From an uncultured Nitrososphaerales archaeon (GTDB lineage: Archaea; Thermoproteota; Nitrososphaeria; Nitrososphaerales; Nitrosocaldaceae), in NCBI GenBank assembly GCA_938030895.1, contig CALHIV010000005.1, positions 46,163 through 110,162 of the forward strand: DNA of 64,000 nucleotides, in the 5' to 3' direction. Shown piece by piece: positions 26,298-34,953 of the stretch; position 1 is the first letter of the stretch, and every line of letters starts with the position of its first letter. The position numbers and the translations under genes are program-made. Under the pieces are notes generated by a model. That model was given only the letters and a program-made list of their open reading frames with translations. It had not been told where the DNA came from and did no database searches.

Positions 26298-26837
26298 TTA
26301 ACGCCCCTTCTCTATAAACCTCTTACTATAGTTATCTATAGCCTGAAGGATTATCTGCTTTGCCTCATCAGCATCCTTCCATCCTATAACCTCAACACTC
26401 TTACCCTCGAGTTGTTTATAGACCTGGAAGAAGTGCGCTATCTCCTTCAATACATGCTCCTCCATATCAGTCATACCTTTATACCCTGCATACCTGGGAT
26501 CATCCCTTGCTACACATAGTATCTTATCATCATTGATTCCAGAATCGATCATCCTCAGCAGTCCTATGGGTCTAGCCTGTATGAGCACTCCTGGATACGT
26601 TGGGTTGCTCACTAGCACTAGAGCATCTAGAGGATCTCCATCCTCTGCAAGTGTTCTAGGTATTAGCCCATAGTCTCCAGGGTAGTGGAGTGGGGAGAAG
26701 AGCACCCTGTCAAGTCTAAGTATGTTCCTATCCTTATCATACTCATACTTGTTCTGTGAGCCCTTGGGTATCTCAACTATAACATTGACTATCTCTGGTA
26801 GATGCTCCCCAGGCTCTATATCATGCCATAGATGCAT
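26298..26837 (-). CDS. ppa: inorganic pyrophosphatase
   Basis: The 179-residue enzyme is a family I soluble pyrophosphatase that hydrolyses PPi to phosphate and so drives biosynthesis. It shows IEIPKGS-like VEIPKGSQNKYEYDK, the YPGDYGLIPRTLAEDGDPLDALVL signature with the metal-binding Asp residues, and the late VEVIGWKDADEA. Its start at 26837 has a TATA box (AATTATTTA, about 26861-26870) 27 bases upstream. The length is normal. Confidence 0.97.
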   Translation of the reverse strand: MHLWHDIEPGEHLPEIVNVIVEIPKGSQNKYEYDKDRNILRLDRVLFSPLHYPGDYGLIPRTLAEDGDPLDALVLVSNPTYPGVLIQARPIGLLRMIDSGINDDKILCVARDDPRYAGYKGMTDMEEHVLKEIAHFFQVYKQLEGKSVEVIGWKDADEAKQIILQAIDNYSKRFIEKGR

Positions 26838-26917
26838 ACCCTAGTATCCCTTGGCTAGAATAAATAATTACCTATAGGATCAAAAGTTATTTATCTACTG
26901 GAGCAAGTTACTACTGT

Positions 26918-27199
26918 ATGGGCTTGAATAAGCAACTGAGGGATGTGCTTGAGCAGTTGATAGACGATACCATAATGCAGAGTACAGAGTTCGTTAACGT
27001 TGCAAGATCATTTAGGCCATTGGTGAGCAACGATGTAGATTTTGCATTAGGTATAGCGGTTGGGGAGATAATAGGCGGGTTCTACAACTACTTCACAGTT
27101 ATGAATAGAAGGGCAATGAGCCAAGAGGAGTTACTGGAGATGTACTACATAATAAGGGGTAGGGCAGAGGAGATAAAGAATGCCATAGTTGGCGTATGA
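26918..27199 (+). CDS. conserved helical hypothetical protein
   Basis: The 93-residue protein appears all-helical, with no signal peptide. A hydrophobic/glycine stretch (FALGIAVGEIIGGFYNYF) sits centrally. A TATA box (GTTATTTATC) 28 bases before the ATG supports expression. It is divergent from ppa. I recognise no family. The composition is that of a small globular protein, possibly restricted to Thaumarchaeota. Confidence 0.65.
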   Translation: MGLNKQLRDVLEQLIDDTIMQSTEFVNVARSFRPLVSNDVDFALGIAVGEIIGGFYNYFTVMNRRAMSQEELLEMYYIIRGRAEEIKNAIVGV

Positions 27200-27246
27200 T
27201 ATTAGCATCCGTTGATATATAAATTAACTATATTATAGTATGTAAA

Positions 27247-27573
27247 TCAAGTTATCGCATACTTCTCTTTTAACTCCCTCACCTTCCCAGTTATTGCATC
27301 CCAGTCCCAGAACCCAACATTCTGACTTGCAAGGGCAACCTTCCACTCACCCTTCCTCATCTCCCATGAGTAGAGCCTCAACTCCCTTCTTCCACTGTTG
27401 GTCTCAACTACCACTAGTGCAATCCAACGCTTGCTACTCTTGTATATCGTATGACCATCCAGAACCTTCTGTTCAAACCCTTCATAGCTCTTTACTGGAT
27501 ACTCTTCCTTCTCAGCCTCCTTACCTTCCATCCTACTCACCGATCGACCTTGCTCCTTATTAAGCACCTTCAT
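27247..27573 (-). CDS. hypothetical protein, small Trp-rich beta protein
   Basis: The 108-residue protein has a charged N-terminus rich in Lys and Glu (about 30 residues), then strands alternating with Trp-rich motifs (RWIALVVVET, LRLYSWEMRKGEWKVAL, VGFWDWDAITGKV). The pattern suggests a single-domain beta fold. The start could be the ATG at 27573 or an internal ATG 14 codons later. No family is recognised. It is convergent with the preceding helical gene. Confidence 0.6.
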   Translation of the reverse strand: MKVLNKEQGRSVSRMEGKEAEKEEYPVKSYEGFEQKVLDGHTIYKSSKRWIALVVVETNSGRRELRLYSWEMRKGEWKVALASQNVGFWDWDAITGKVRELKEKYAIT

Positions 27574-27673
27574 ATACTATATTAAACTATTTAGTTGTTA
27601 TTTACACACTAGCATCATACATTACATGCTAGAGACCAAAACCTATTTATGTTTATAATATAGTAAATAATGC

Positions 27674-28858
27674 ATGGGTAGATTCTTCTGGGGCTCTTCA
27701 AGTAAGGGGGCCGCCAGAAAGCGTGACGATACAAGAGAGGGTAGCGATGATTATAATGAGCGTAGTGAAGGTAGAAAAAGTAGAGAGTCCTCTAATGCTG
27801 CCATACAGGATCTATTCAAGAAGGGCTTGAATAAGATGGCCGATGAGAACCTAGAAGAGGCTATACAGTACTTCGACCTTGCTCTAAGGCTTGACCCAAA
27901 CTTTATAGATGCATGGATAAAGAGGGGCTACTGCTTCTTCCACCTCAACAACTACTCCCAAGCAATAATCTCATATGATAAGGCATTGGCTATAGAACCT
28001 AGCAATACGGAGGCATGGAACCTCAAGGCCCTAGCATTCTATAGGATGAAGAACTATGATAAGGCTATAGAGTGTGTGAACAAGGTGATAGATATAGATC
28101 CAAACGATGGTATGGCATGGTACAACAGATCATGCTACCTATCTCTAGCAGGGAAGGTTGAGGAGGCTATAGATGCTCTAAAGAGAGCAATAGAGATAGA
28201 TATCTCATATGCAAAGAAGGCAGTTAAGGATAGAGATCTAGATAACATAAAGCATGATATAGTCTTCAAGAGGATAATAGAGGTTGTTGTGTTAGAGGCT
28301 ATAAGGATGGGGCACAGCAACGTTGGTAAGATTATATGGGTTACAGGTATGAATAGACAGGAGATAGAGGAGGCATTGAACTCATTGATCCTCAAGGGGC
28401 TTATAGTGAAGAAGACAGGTATACAGTTGGGCTTGACCATGGGTAAGGAGGAGCAGTACGAGCTCTCGCAGGATATTGCAAGTAGGATGGGTCTTGAGAA
28501 GGATGTAGAGAGAGGAGTAGCAGCATCCACCTATAGTACAAGTGGGAGCAGGGATGCTTTGGAGAGGGTTAGAATCTTCAAGGAGTTGAGCGAGCATATA
28601 GATAGGACGAGGAGTAGTGTAGAGAAGGCAGATCTAGATGCTGCATTAGAAAGTATAAACAAGTTGCTCGAGCCAAGGTTCTTCGGCTCAATACTGATAG
28701 AGCATATGCCAGATCTCCACAGGGACCTTAGGCTATACCATATAAGGTTGAAGGATGAAGGAAAGAACTATCTCAATGCTAATAAGAGGGAGATACTAGA
28801 ACTGATAGAAGAGATAGATGCCAAGGTAGATGAGAAGGTACGAAAGAGTATAGCCTAA
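27674..28858 (+). CDS. TPR-repeat protein with winged-helix-like middle
   Basis: The 394-residue protein has a charged N-terminus (1-45) and about four tetratricopeptide repeats (about 50-180: AIQYFDLALRLDPNFIDAW, AIISYDKALAIEPSNTEAW, AIECVNKVIDIDPNDGMAW). A helical segment with a winged-helix-like pattern (TGMNRQEIEEALNSLILKGL) and a C-terminal coiled coil follow. It is likely a protein-interaction scaffold, possibly with DNA or regulatory binding. A TATA box (TTTATGTTTA) 24 bases upstream supports a leaderless start. The partner is unknown. Confidence 0.85.
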   Translation: MGRFFWGSSSKGAARKRDDTREGSDDYNERSEGRKSRESSNAAIQDLFKKGLNKMADENLEEAIQYFDLALRLDPNFIDAWIKRGYCFFHLNNYSQAIISYDKALAIEPSNTEAWNLKALAFYRMKNYDKAIECVNKVIDIDPNDGMAWYNRSCYLSLAGKVEEAIDALKRAIEIDISYAKKAVKDRDLDNIKHDIVFKRIIEVVVLEAIRMGHSNVGKIIWVTGMNRQEIEEALNSLILKGLIVKKTGIQLGLTMGKEEQYELSQDIASRMGLEKDVERGVAASTYSTSGSRDALERVRIFKELSEHIDRTRSSVEKADLDAALESINKLLEPRFFGSILIEHMPDLHRDLRLYHIRLKDEGKNYLNANKREILELIEEIDAKVDEKVRKSIA

Positions 28859-28870
28859 CCTCTACATATT

Positions 28871-28880
28871 ATTATATATT
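28871..28880 (+). promoter_or_regulatory. TATA box of 3-hydroxyacyl-CoA dehydrogenase gene
   Basis: ATTATATATT is centred about 27 bases before ATG 28902. Confidence 0.6.
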
Positions 28881-28901
28881 AAACCATGCTCCAGTTCATA
28901 C

Positions 28902-30053
28902 ATGGCTAGGATAGAGAGGGTGACGGTTCTAGGCTCTGGGACGATGGGTCATGGTATAGCACAGATCTCAGCCATGGCTGGCTACAAGGTGATTATGCGT
29001 GATATAGATCAGCAGTTCCTTGACAGAGCGATGGAGAGGATAAGGTGGAGTCTCAACAAGCTTGTAGAGAAGGGTAGGATAACGAGTAGTGAGATGACTA
29101 GTATCCTTGATAGGATAAGTGTGACAGTGGATCTAGAGGAGGCGGCTAGGCAGAGTGATCTTATCATTGAGGCTATACCAGAGGATATGAGGCTCAAGAA
29201 GGAGACATTTGCAAAGATAGATGCTGTAGCCCCAGAAGATGCAGTGCTGGCATCAAATACAAGCACTCTACCTATAACGGAGATGGCTAGCGTAACTAAA
29301 AGAGAGGATAAGTTCATAGGGATACACTTCTTCAACCCTCCTCAGTTGATGCAGCTGGTTGAGGTGATACCAGGGGCAAAGACATCAAGGAGTACAATCG
29401 ATCTTGCAATAGATTATGTTAAGAGCCTAAAGAAGGAACCCATACTCTGCAGGAAGGATGTTGCTGGGTTCATAGTGAACAGGATATTCATCCCATTGGT
29501 ACATGAGGCTGCATGGGATCTTCATGATGGCAAGGCAGGGATGAGGGAGATAGACGCAGCATTCAAGTTCAGACTAGGCTTCCCGATGGGCATATTCGAG
29601 TTGGCTGACTATACAGGTATAGATGTTGTCCATAAGGCAACGAAGGAGATGTATGCTAGGGATAGGAGGGTAGTTAACCCATGCCCAATCATAGAAGATC
29701 TTTACAGTAAGGGATACTATGGGCAGAAGTCTGGCAAGGGGTTCTATGAGTATAAGCAAGGAGCATACGCAAGGATAGAGTTGAGTGTAGAGGAGGCTGA
29801 GCGTTACGATCCTGTAAGGCTACTTGCAGTTGCAATCAACAATGCATCTTGGCTGATAAGTAATGATGTTGCAAGCAAGGATGATGTTGAGAGAGCGCTC
29901 ATGCTTGGCATGGGCATAAGAGAGGGTATATTCAAGGTAGCAGAGCGTGTAGGTTATGCAAGGCTTGTAGATACACTGAGAGCATTGAAGGCTAGCAGCA
30001 AGAACGACTTTTATGATCCAGATAGGTTCCTATTGGGCCTTGCTAAGTATTAG
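28902..30053 (+). CDS. 3-hydroxyacyl-CoA (3-hydroxybutyryl-CoA) dehydrogenase
   Basis: The 383-residue NAD-dependent enzyme has the Rossmann loop GSGTMGHGIAQ (11-21), SNTSTLPITEMA, the signature IGIHFFNPPQLMQLVEVI with the catalytic His and Asn, and GFIVNRIFIP. The C-terminal half contains the second dimerisation repeat. In Thaumarchaeota the equivalent enzyme oxidises (S)-3-hydroxybutyryl-CoA to acetoacetyl-CoA in the HP/HB carbon-fixation cycle, and that is the likely role here. There is no fused crotonase domain. It is monocistronic with its own TATA box. Confidence 0.93.
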   Translation: MARIERVTVLGSGTMGHGIAQISAMAGYKVIMRDIDQQFLDRAMERIRWSLNKLVEKGRITSSEMTSILDRISVTVDLEEAARQSDLIIEAIPEDMRLKKETFAKIDAVAPEDAVLASNTSTLPITEMASVTKREDKFIGIHFFNPPQLMQLVEVIPGAKTSRSTIDLAIDYVKSLKKEPILCRKDVAGFIVNRIFIPLVHEAAWDLHDGKAGMREIDAAFKFRLGFPMGIFELADYTGIDVVHKATKEMYARDRRVVNPCPIIEDLYSKGYYGQKSGKGFYEYKQGAYARIELSVEEAERYDPVRLLAVAINNASWLISNDVASKDDVERALMLGMGIREGIFKVAERVGYARLVDTLRALKASSKNDFYDPDRFLLGLAKY

Positions 30054-30162
30054 CAGTATGATTAATGATAGTCGATGCTTGAACTGTCAAAAGCATATTT
30101 TATTTGTGTATATCTTATAAGGAAAAGGAAAAGGATTTGTTCATGTATATAGCAACTATACT

Positions 30163-30810
30163 GTGAGGTTCAAGGATAGAGTACATGCAGGATCGCTTCT
30201 ATGTAGTGAACTGACATACCTGAAGGGCAGAGATGTACTTGTACTTGCAATAGCAAGGGGAGGCGTTGTAGTAGGCGATGTTATAGCAGAGTGTATAGAT
30301 GCCATGCTGGACGTGATAGTGCCTAGGAAGATAGGTTCACCATTCAATCCTGAACTTGCTCTAGGGGCAGTTATGCATGATGGTAAGTGCTACATAAACG
30401 AGCATATAGCAAGGATGCTCAACGTTGAGCAAGACTATATAAAGAGTGCAAAGGAGGAGATGATGAGAGAGGGTACAAGGATGCTCATGGCCTACAGAGG
30501 TAGCACTGATTACAATATAGAAGGTAGAAGTGTTGTGTTGGTCGATGATGGTATAGCGACTGGCGCAACTGTGCTAGTTAGCATAGCATGGTGTAGAGAG
30601 CATAAACCAGCATCCATAACGCTTGCAGTCCCAGTTATGCCTAGAGAGACTTATGAGGTTATGAAGGCTCAAGTAGATAATATAGCTGTACTGCTACTCC
30701 CAATCGAGTTTGGTGCAGTTGGGGAGTTCTATGATGACTTTGGTCCAGTATCCGATTATGATGTAATCAGTATACTGAGTAAGTATAAGGGTAAGAGCAG
30801 TAGGAGGTGA
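30163..30810 (+). CDS. phosphoribosyltransferase
   Basis: The 215-residue protein has a type I PRTase fold. The PRPP-binding loop is VVLVDDGIATGAT in the middle, and the hood begins IARGGVVVGDVIAE with VPRKIGSP. The long insertion before the PRPP loop (NEHIARMLNVEQDYIKSAKEE) matches the archaeal and bacterial predicted phosphoribosyltransferase family often found near phosphatases. The base substrate is unknown. The start is GTG 30163 because an upstream ATG runs into a stop codon. Confidence 0.85.
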   Translation: MRFKDRVHAGSLLCSELTYLKGRDVLVLAIARGGVVVGDVIAECIDAMLDVIVPRKIGSPFNPELALGAVMHDGKCYINEHIARMLNVEQDYIKSAKEEMMREGTRMLMAYRGSTDYNIEGRSVVLVDDGIATGATVLVSIAWCREHKPASITLAVPVMPRETYEVMKAQVDNIAVLLLPIEFGAVGEFYDDFGPVSDYDVISILSKYKGKSSRR

Positions 30811-30870
30811 TGGACTGGTTGGATGTAAAGATGAACTAGTCACTATGCAAGCCTACCATGGTAGAATAAC

Positions 30871-30884
30871 TATTTATTCTTTAT
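30871..30884 (+). promoter_or_regulatory. TATA box of phosphoglycolate phosphatase gene
   Basis: TATTTATTCTTTAT is centred about 26 bases before ATG 30903. Confidence 0.55.
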
Positions 30885-30902
30885 CTAGAGTTAGAGGTTG
30901 AT

Positions 30903-31628
30903 ATGAAGGTAAGAGCATTTGCAATAGATATAGATGGTACGCTAACAGAGAATGGTAGCAAGGTACATCTGCAATCGCTCTCATTGCTTAGGGCATTGGA
31001 GCGTTCAGGCTATAGAGTACTCTTTGTGACTGGTAGATCATCTGTAGAGGCTTACATACTAGCCATGTTCCTCGGCACAACAAGGATAGCGGTAGGGGAG
31101 AATGGCGGTGTTATAACAACATCGCCAACAGAGCATCTACTCCTTGCTGATAAAGGTTACAGTGAGAGGGCATATGAACTGTTGAAGGGCAAGTTAGCAG
31201 ATGTTAGATTGAAGCCTGTATTCCCAAGGATGACAGAGGTTGTGCTTGAACGTACATTCAGTATAGATGAGGCCATGAGCATTGTAAAGAGGGAAGGACT
31301 GCCGGTTGTCATAACAGATAGCATGTACGCTTACCATATAAACCATGAGAGTATAAACAAGGCTGTAGGACTAAGGGTAGCACTTGATAGCCTAGGGATC
31401 AAGCCTGAGCAATGTATTGCTATAGGGGATAGCGCAACTGATATACCGCTCTTCCACTCATGTGGGTATAGTATTGCTATAGGTAATGCTGATGATCATG
31501 TTAAGAGCATGGCTAGAGCAAGTGTAAAGGGTAGGGATGGCAATGGTCTGGTTGAGGCGCTCCAATATATCATAGATAATATGTTAGATGCAGTAGATGA
31601 TGCTCATATTGGTATAGTAAATAAGTAG
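30903..31628 (+). CDS. phosphoglycolate phosphatase, archaeal HAD type
   Basis: The 241-residue HAD phosphatase has a type II (Cof-like) cap. Motif I is AIDIDGTL (8-15), motif II VTGRSSVEA, motif III a Lys in ESINKAVGLRVAL, and motif IV IAIGDSATDIPLFHSCGY. This pattern is annotated as archaeal phosphoglycolate phosphatase, which removes 2-phosphoglycolate, but sugar-phosphate or mannosyl-phosphate substrates are also possible in this family. It is followed closely by argS. Confidence 0.82.
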   Translation: MKVRAFAIDIDGTLTENGSKVHLQSLSLLRALERSGYRVLFVTGRSSVEAYILAMFLGTTRIAVGENGGVITTSPTEHLLLADKGYSERAYELLKGKLADVRLKPVFPRMTEVVLERTFSIDEAMSIVKREGLPVVITDSMYAYHINHESINKAVGLRVALDSLGIKPEQCIAIGDSATDIPLFHSCGYSIAIGNADDHVKSMARASVKGRDGNGLVEALQYIIDNMLDAVDDAHIGIVNK

Positions 31629-31663
31629 CAGATGATAAGAGTGATAGGATGAGGTTATAGACC

Positions 31664-33658
31664 ATGACCATCAGAAGAGCGATAGATGAGGCTAGAGCGC
31701 TACTGGATGAGGTTATAAGCCATCATTACGGTCTGAAGGATATAGCTTATGATGTTGCAGAACCGAAGGAGGAGCAGTATGGTGATCTATACTCCAATCT
31801 AGCATTCCAGTTGAGCAAGTTGCTAAGGAAGAGCCCAAGCGCTATAGCAGAGGAGGTGTGTAGTGCATGCACAAAAATAATTGCGAAGTACAGAATGATA
31901 AGGGAGGTTGAGCCCCACAGTGCAGGGTACATAAACTTCAGGCTTGATATGCATGAACTTGCAAGGATAACATTGGAGGAGGTTAAGAGTAAGGGTAAGG
32001 CATATGGCTCTAGAGATATAGGTAAGGGGAAGAGGGTACTCATAGAGCATACAAGTGTGAACCCTAACAAGGCATTGCATATAGGGCATGTACGCAACCT
32101 GGTACTTGGAGATACCATATACAGGATCTTGAGGTTCACAAACCATAATGTTGTGGTACTTAACTACGTAGATGACTCTGGTCTACAAGTTGCAGATATA
32201 GTGGTTGGGTTCAAGTTCTTGAACTTCCCCCAGAATGGTAGCAAGAAGTTCGATCATTACTGTGGAGATGATGTGTATGTTAAGGTGAATGAGATGTATG
32301 AGCATGATAGGTCACTGTTGGAGAGGAGGAGGGAAGTTCTCAAGGCTATGGAGGATTACAACTCAGATATAGCAAGGTTTGCTAGAGAGGTCACATCTAG
32401 GGTACTTGATGAGCAGTTAAAGACATGCTGGAGGCTCAATGCAAGATACGACTGCTTGAACTTTGAGTCTCAGATAATAGCATCAAGGTTATGGGATAGA
32501 GCGTTGAGCATCTTGAGGGCAAGTGGTATAGTAAAGATGGATGATAATCCTTCATCCAAATACTATGGATGCCTTGTAGTAAAGGCAGGTGTAGAGGGTG
32601 AGGAGAAGGTACTCGTTAGGAGTGATGGGACTGCAACATACATAGCAAAGGATATACCATATGCTATGTGGAAGTTAGGAATACTAGAGGATCCATTCAA
32701 GTATGTAAAGTATACTGAGCAGCCAGACGGTACAGTACTATGGGCAACGTCACTTGACCATGATGGCTCCTCATTGCATATCAATGGTGCAGATATCGCT
32801 ATAACAGTCATAGATGTTAGGCAGAGTAGGTTGCAGAGGATCATAACGAAGATACTCTCAATGTTGGGCAGTGATGATGGTAGGTATAGGCATCTACCAT
32901 ATGAGGTAGTAGCATTGAGTAGCAGTACAGCAAGGCTCTTCAATATAGAGATAGGGGATAGGAGGTTTGCACATATGAAGGGTAGAGAGGGGATATACAT
33001 AAACGCAGATGACATGCTGGATAGACTTCATACCAAGGCGTATGAGGAGGTTAAGGTGAGGAACCCTGAGGCTGATGAGCAATGGTTACACAGGACTGCA
33101 GAGAGTATAGCAGTGGCAGCTATGAGGTATAGCATGCTCAAACAGGATCTGGATAAGATAATAACATTCGATATTGAGGATGCTCTAAACCTGCAAGGGG
33201 AGAGCGGGCAGTACATACAGTATGCATATGCTAGGGCATCACGAATACTCGAGAAGGCATCTAGCATAGTAGTAAGAGCAAGAAAGGAAGAAGGAGAAGG
33301 AAAAGAAGGAGTAAGAGTAGGAGTAGGAGAAGGAGAAGGAGTAGGAGAAGGGGCTGATATAGATATAGATACCTCATCTACCCATCTTCTAGGCAAAGAT
33401 GAGATGGTATTGGTTAAGGCTATAGCAAGGTTCGACCTCATGGTTGAGGATACCGTGAAGAGCCTCAACCCCAAGACTCTAGCAAGGTACTGCTACTCTC
33501 TTGCGATGATATTCAACGAGTTCTACGAGAAGGTCCCTGTACTCCATGAACAGGATACTAACCTTGTCAAGGCAAGGTTATCCTTGGTCAAGGCATTCAT
33601 GTATACGATGAGCAATTGTATGTCACTCTTAGGCATAGATGCATTGGAGAGGATGTAG
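31664..33658 (+). CDS. argS: arginyl-tRNA synthetase with acidic/Gly insertion
   Basis: The 664-residue enzyme charges tRNA-Arg. It begins with the N-terminal Add-1-like domain, then HIGH motif VNPNKALHIGHVRN, and WATSLDHDGSSLHIN, GRFAHMKG-like RRFAHMKGREGIYI as the degenerate KMSK region, and a C-terminal anticodon-binding (DALR) helix bundle ending LGIDALERM. A roughly 35-residue low-complexity insertion made of EEGEGKEGVR and GVGEGEGVGEGAD (DNA about 33272-33370) lies at the start of the DALR domain. The rest is standard. Confidence 0.95.
   Translation: MTIRRAIDEARALLDEVISHHYGLKDIAYDVAEPKEEQYGDLYSNLAFQLSKLLRKSPSAIAEEVCSACTKIIAKYRMIREVEPHSAGYINFRLDMHELARITLEEVKSKGKAYGSRDIGKGKRVLIEHTSVNPNKALHIGHVRNLVLGDTIYRILRFTNHNVVVLNYVDDSGLQVADIVVGFKFLNFPQNGSKKFDHYCGDDVYVKVNEMYEHDRSLLERRREVLKAMEDYNSDIARFAREVTSRVLDEQLKTCWRLNARYDCLNFESQIIASRLWDRALSILRASGIVKMDDNPSSKYYGCLVVKAGVEGEEKVLVRSDGTATYIAKDIPYAMWKLGILEDPFKYVKYTEQPDGTVLWATSLDHDGSSLHINGADIAITVIDVRQSRLQRIITKILSMLGSDDGRYRHLPYEVVALSSSTARLFNIEIGDRRFAHMKGREGIYINADDMLDRLHTKAYEEVKVRNPEADEQWLHRTAESIAVAAMRYSMLKQDLDKIITFDIEDALNLQGESGQYIQYAYARASRILEKASSIVVRARKEEGEGKEGVRVGVGEGEGVGEGADIDIDTSSTHLLGKDEMVLVKAIARFDLMVEDTVKSLNPKTLARYCYSLAMIFNEFYEKVPVLHEQDTNLVKARLSLVKAFMYTMSNCMSLLGIDALERM
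33272..33370 (+). repeat. GGAGAA/GGAGTA repeat within argS
   Basis: A purine-rich repeat of GGAGAAG and GTAGGAG units encodes the Gly/Glu/Val insertion in arginyl-tRNA synthetase, followed by a short GATATA repeat that encodes DIDID. It keeps the reading frame. Confidence 0.8.
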
Positions 33659-33710
33659 TACTAGCACTCTACCATTATTACCATTCTACCATATACTGTA
33701 GAAAAGAAAA

Positions 33711-33723
33711 TTATTTTTATTAG
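33711..33723 (+). promoter_or_regulatory. TATA box of Cys-rich protein gene
   Basis: TTATTTTTATTAG is centred about 29 bases before ATG 33747. Confidence 0.5.
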
Positions 33724-33746
33724 TATACTCTAATAAGTATAGAGGC

Positions 33747-34049
33747 ATGAAGGTTGAAGGTCCAGATAAGGATGGTATGTGTTGGCCAAAGTGTACATGG
33801 TTCAAGTGCGGTAAGAACGTATTAAGGTTCAAGGGCAACATTCTATGGTGTGATTGGCTGGAGCAGGAGTGTTTAGGACCATCATGTGCATACTCTAACT
33901 GTGTTAGGAGCAAGTTGCTTACAGAGGGTAGATGCGGTCTAGTTATAAGGAGGCGTACCAGGGATTCTCTATCGCCAGAAGACTTTAGGCTCGATGTGAA
34001 GTTGAGGGGCAAGGTTGCAAAGAGGGTAAAGGGCGATGATGTGATATAG
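33747..34049 (+). CDS. small Cys-rich protein, probable metal-binding
   Basis: The 100-residue protein has eight cysteines at 12, 16, 21, 35, 42, 47, 52 and 63, spaced CxxxC-x4-C-x13-C-x6-C-x4-C-x4-C-x10-C, followed by a basic C-terminus (RGKVAKRVKG). The spacing is compatible with two zinc knuckles or iron-sulfur ligation but matches no family I know. No signal sequence is seen, so it is cytosolic. It lies upstream of trmI on the same strand with its own TATA box. Confidence 0.7.
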   Translation: MKVEGPDKDGMCWPKCTWFKCGKNVLRFKGNILWCDWLEQECLGPSCAYSNCVRSKLLTEGRCGLVIRRRTRDSLSPEDFRLDVKLRGKVAKRVKGDDVI

Positions 34050-34170
34050 CCACTTCCTATATGCTATACTACAACATATCTGTCAGTAACCATCGCCTTT
34101 GATAAGCGTACTATACTAATACCGATACTAAATAAATATTTAATATGCTCCCCCATCTCTAGTAAGAAAT

Positions 34171-34953
34171 ATGGATATGGATAATACAATAGTTGAAGGT
34201 ACTTACATATTGCTATTGCATGGCAGGAGGTCATGGCTGATCAAGGTAGAGAAGGGCAAGAAGATGCATACCCACATAGGTATAATAGATCTTGATAGTG
34301 CTATAGGTAAAGAGTATGGGTCATACATAGAGAGTAGTTTAGGTAAGAGGGTATACCTGTTAAAGCCTCTAACCTATGATGTTGTGATGAAGAGTGAGAG
34401 GAGAACCCAGATAGTATATCCAAAGGATATGGGCTATATAGCCTCAAGGCTGGGCATACATTCTGGTATGAGAGTGCTAGAGGTAGGTATGGGGAGTGGA
34501 GCGCTAACAACATTTCTAGCAGGTATAGTCAAGCCTGAAGGGCATGTATACTCTTATGAGATGAGGGATGAGTTCATCCCCATAGCAAGGAGGAATCTAA
34601 ACAGGTTAGGGCTCGAGCCTTACGTTACCATAATCAACAAGGATGCAAGTGCAGAGGGGTTAGAGGTTAGTGCCATGGATGCTGCAGTGATAGATGTTGG
34701 GGACCCATGGAGGGTTCTTGATAATGTATATGGAGCGTTGAAGGGTAGCGCCCCCCTCTGTGCTATATGCCCAACTATGAACCAGTTAGAGAGGTTATCA
34801 ACAGCTATGAAGGATAGATTTGTGGATCTCGAGTTCACAGAGTTGATGATAAGGCATATAGAGGCTAGGGAAGGTATGACAAGGCCTGTATTCAGGATGG
34901 TAGGGCATACAACTTATCTGGCTTTTGGGAGGAAGATAATCTATGAGCATTAA
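34171..34953 (+). CDS. trmI: tRNA (adenine-N1)-methyltransferase TrmI
   Basis: The 260-residue protein has the TrmI layout: an N-terminal beta subdomain (ending VMKSERRTQIVYPKDMGYI) and a Rossmann methyltransferase with SAM-binding LEVGMGSGALT, EMRDEF and DVGDPW. Archaeal TrmI makes m1A at tRNA positions 57 and 58, which aids thermal stability of the tRNA. A TATA-like AAATATTTAATA is centred about 30 bases upstream. The gene overlaps nnrD by 11 bases, so translation is probably coupled. Confidence 0.92.
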   Translation: MDMDNTIVEGTYILLLHGRRSWLIKVEKGKKMHTHIGIIDLDSAIGKEYGSYIESSLGKRVYLLKPLTYDVVMKSERRTQIVYPKDMGYIASRLGIHSGMRVLEVGMGSGALTTFLAGIVKPEGHVYSYEMRDEFIPIARRNLNRLGLEPYVTIINKDASAEGLEVSAMDAAVIDVGDPWRVLDNVYGALKGSAPLCAICPTMNQLERLSTAMKDRFVDLEFTELMIRHIEAREGMTRPVFRMVGHTTYLAFGRKIIYEH

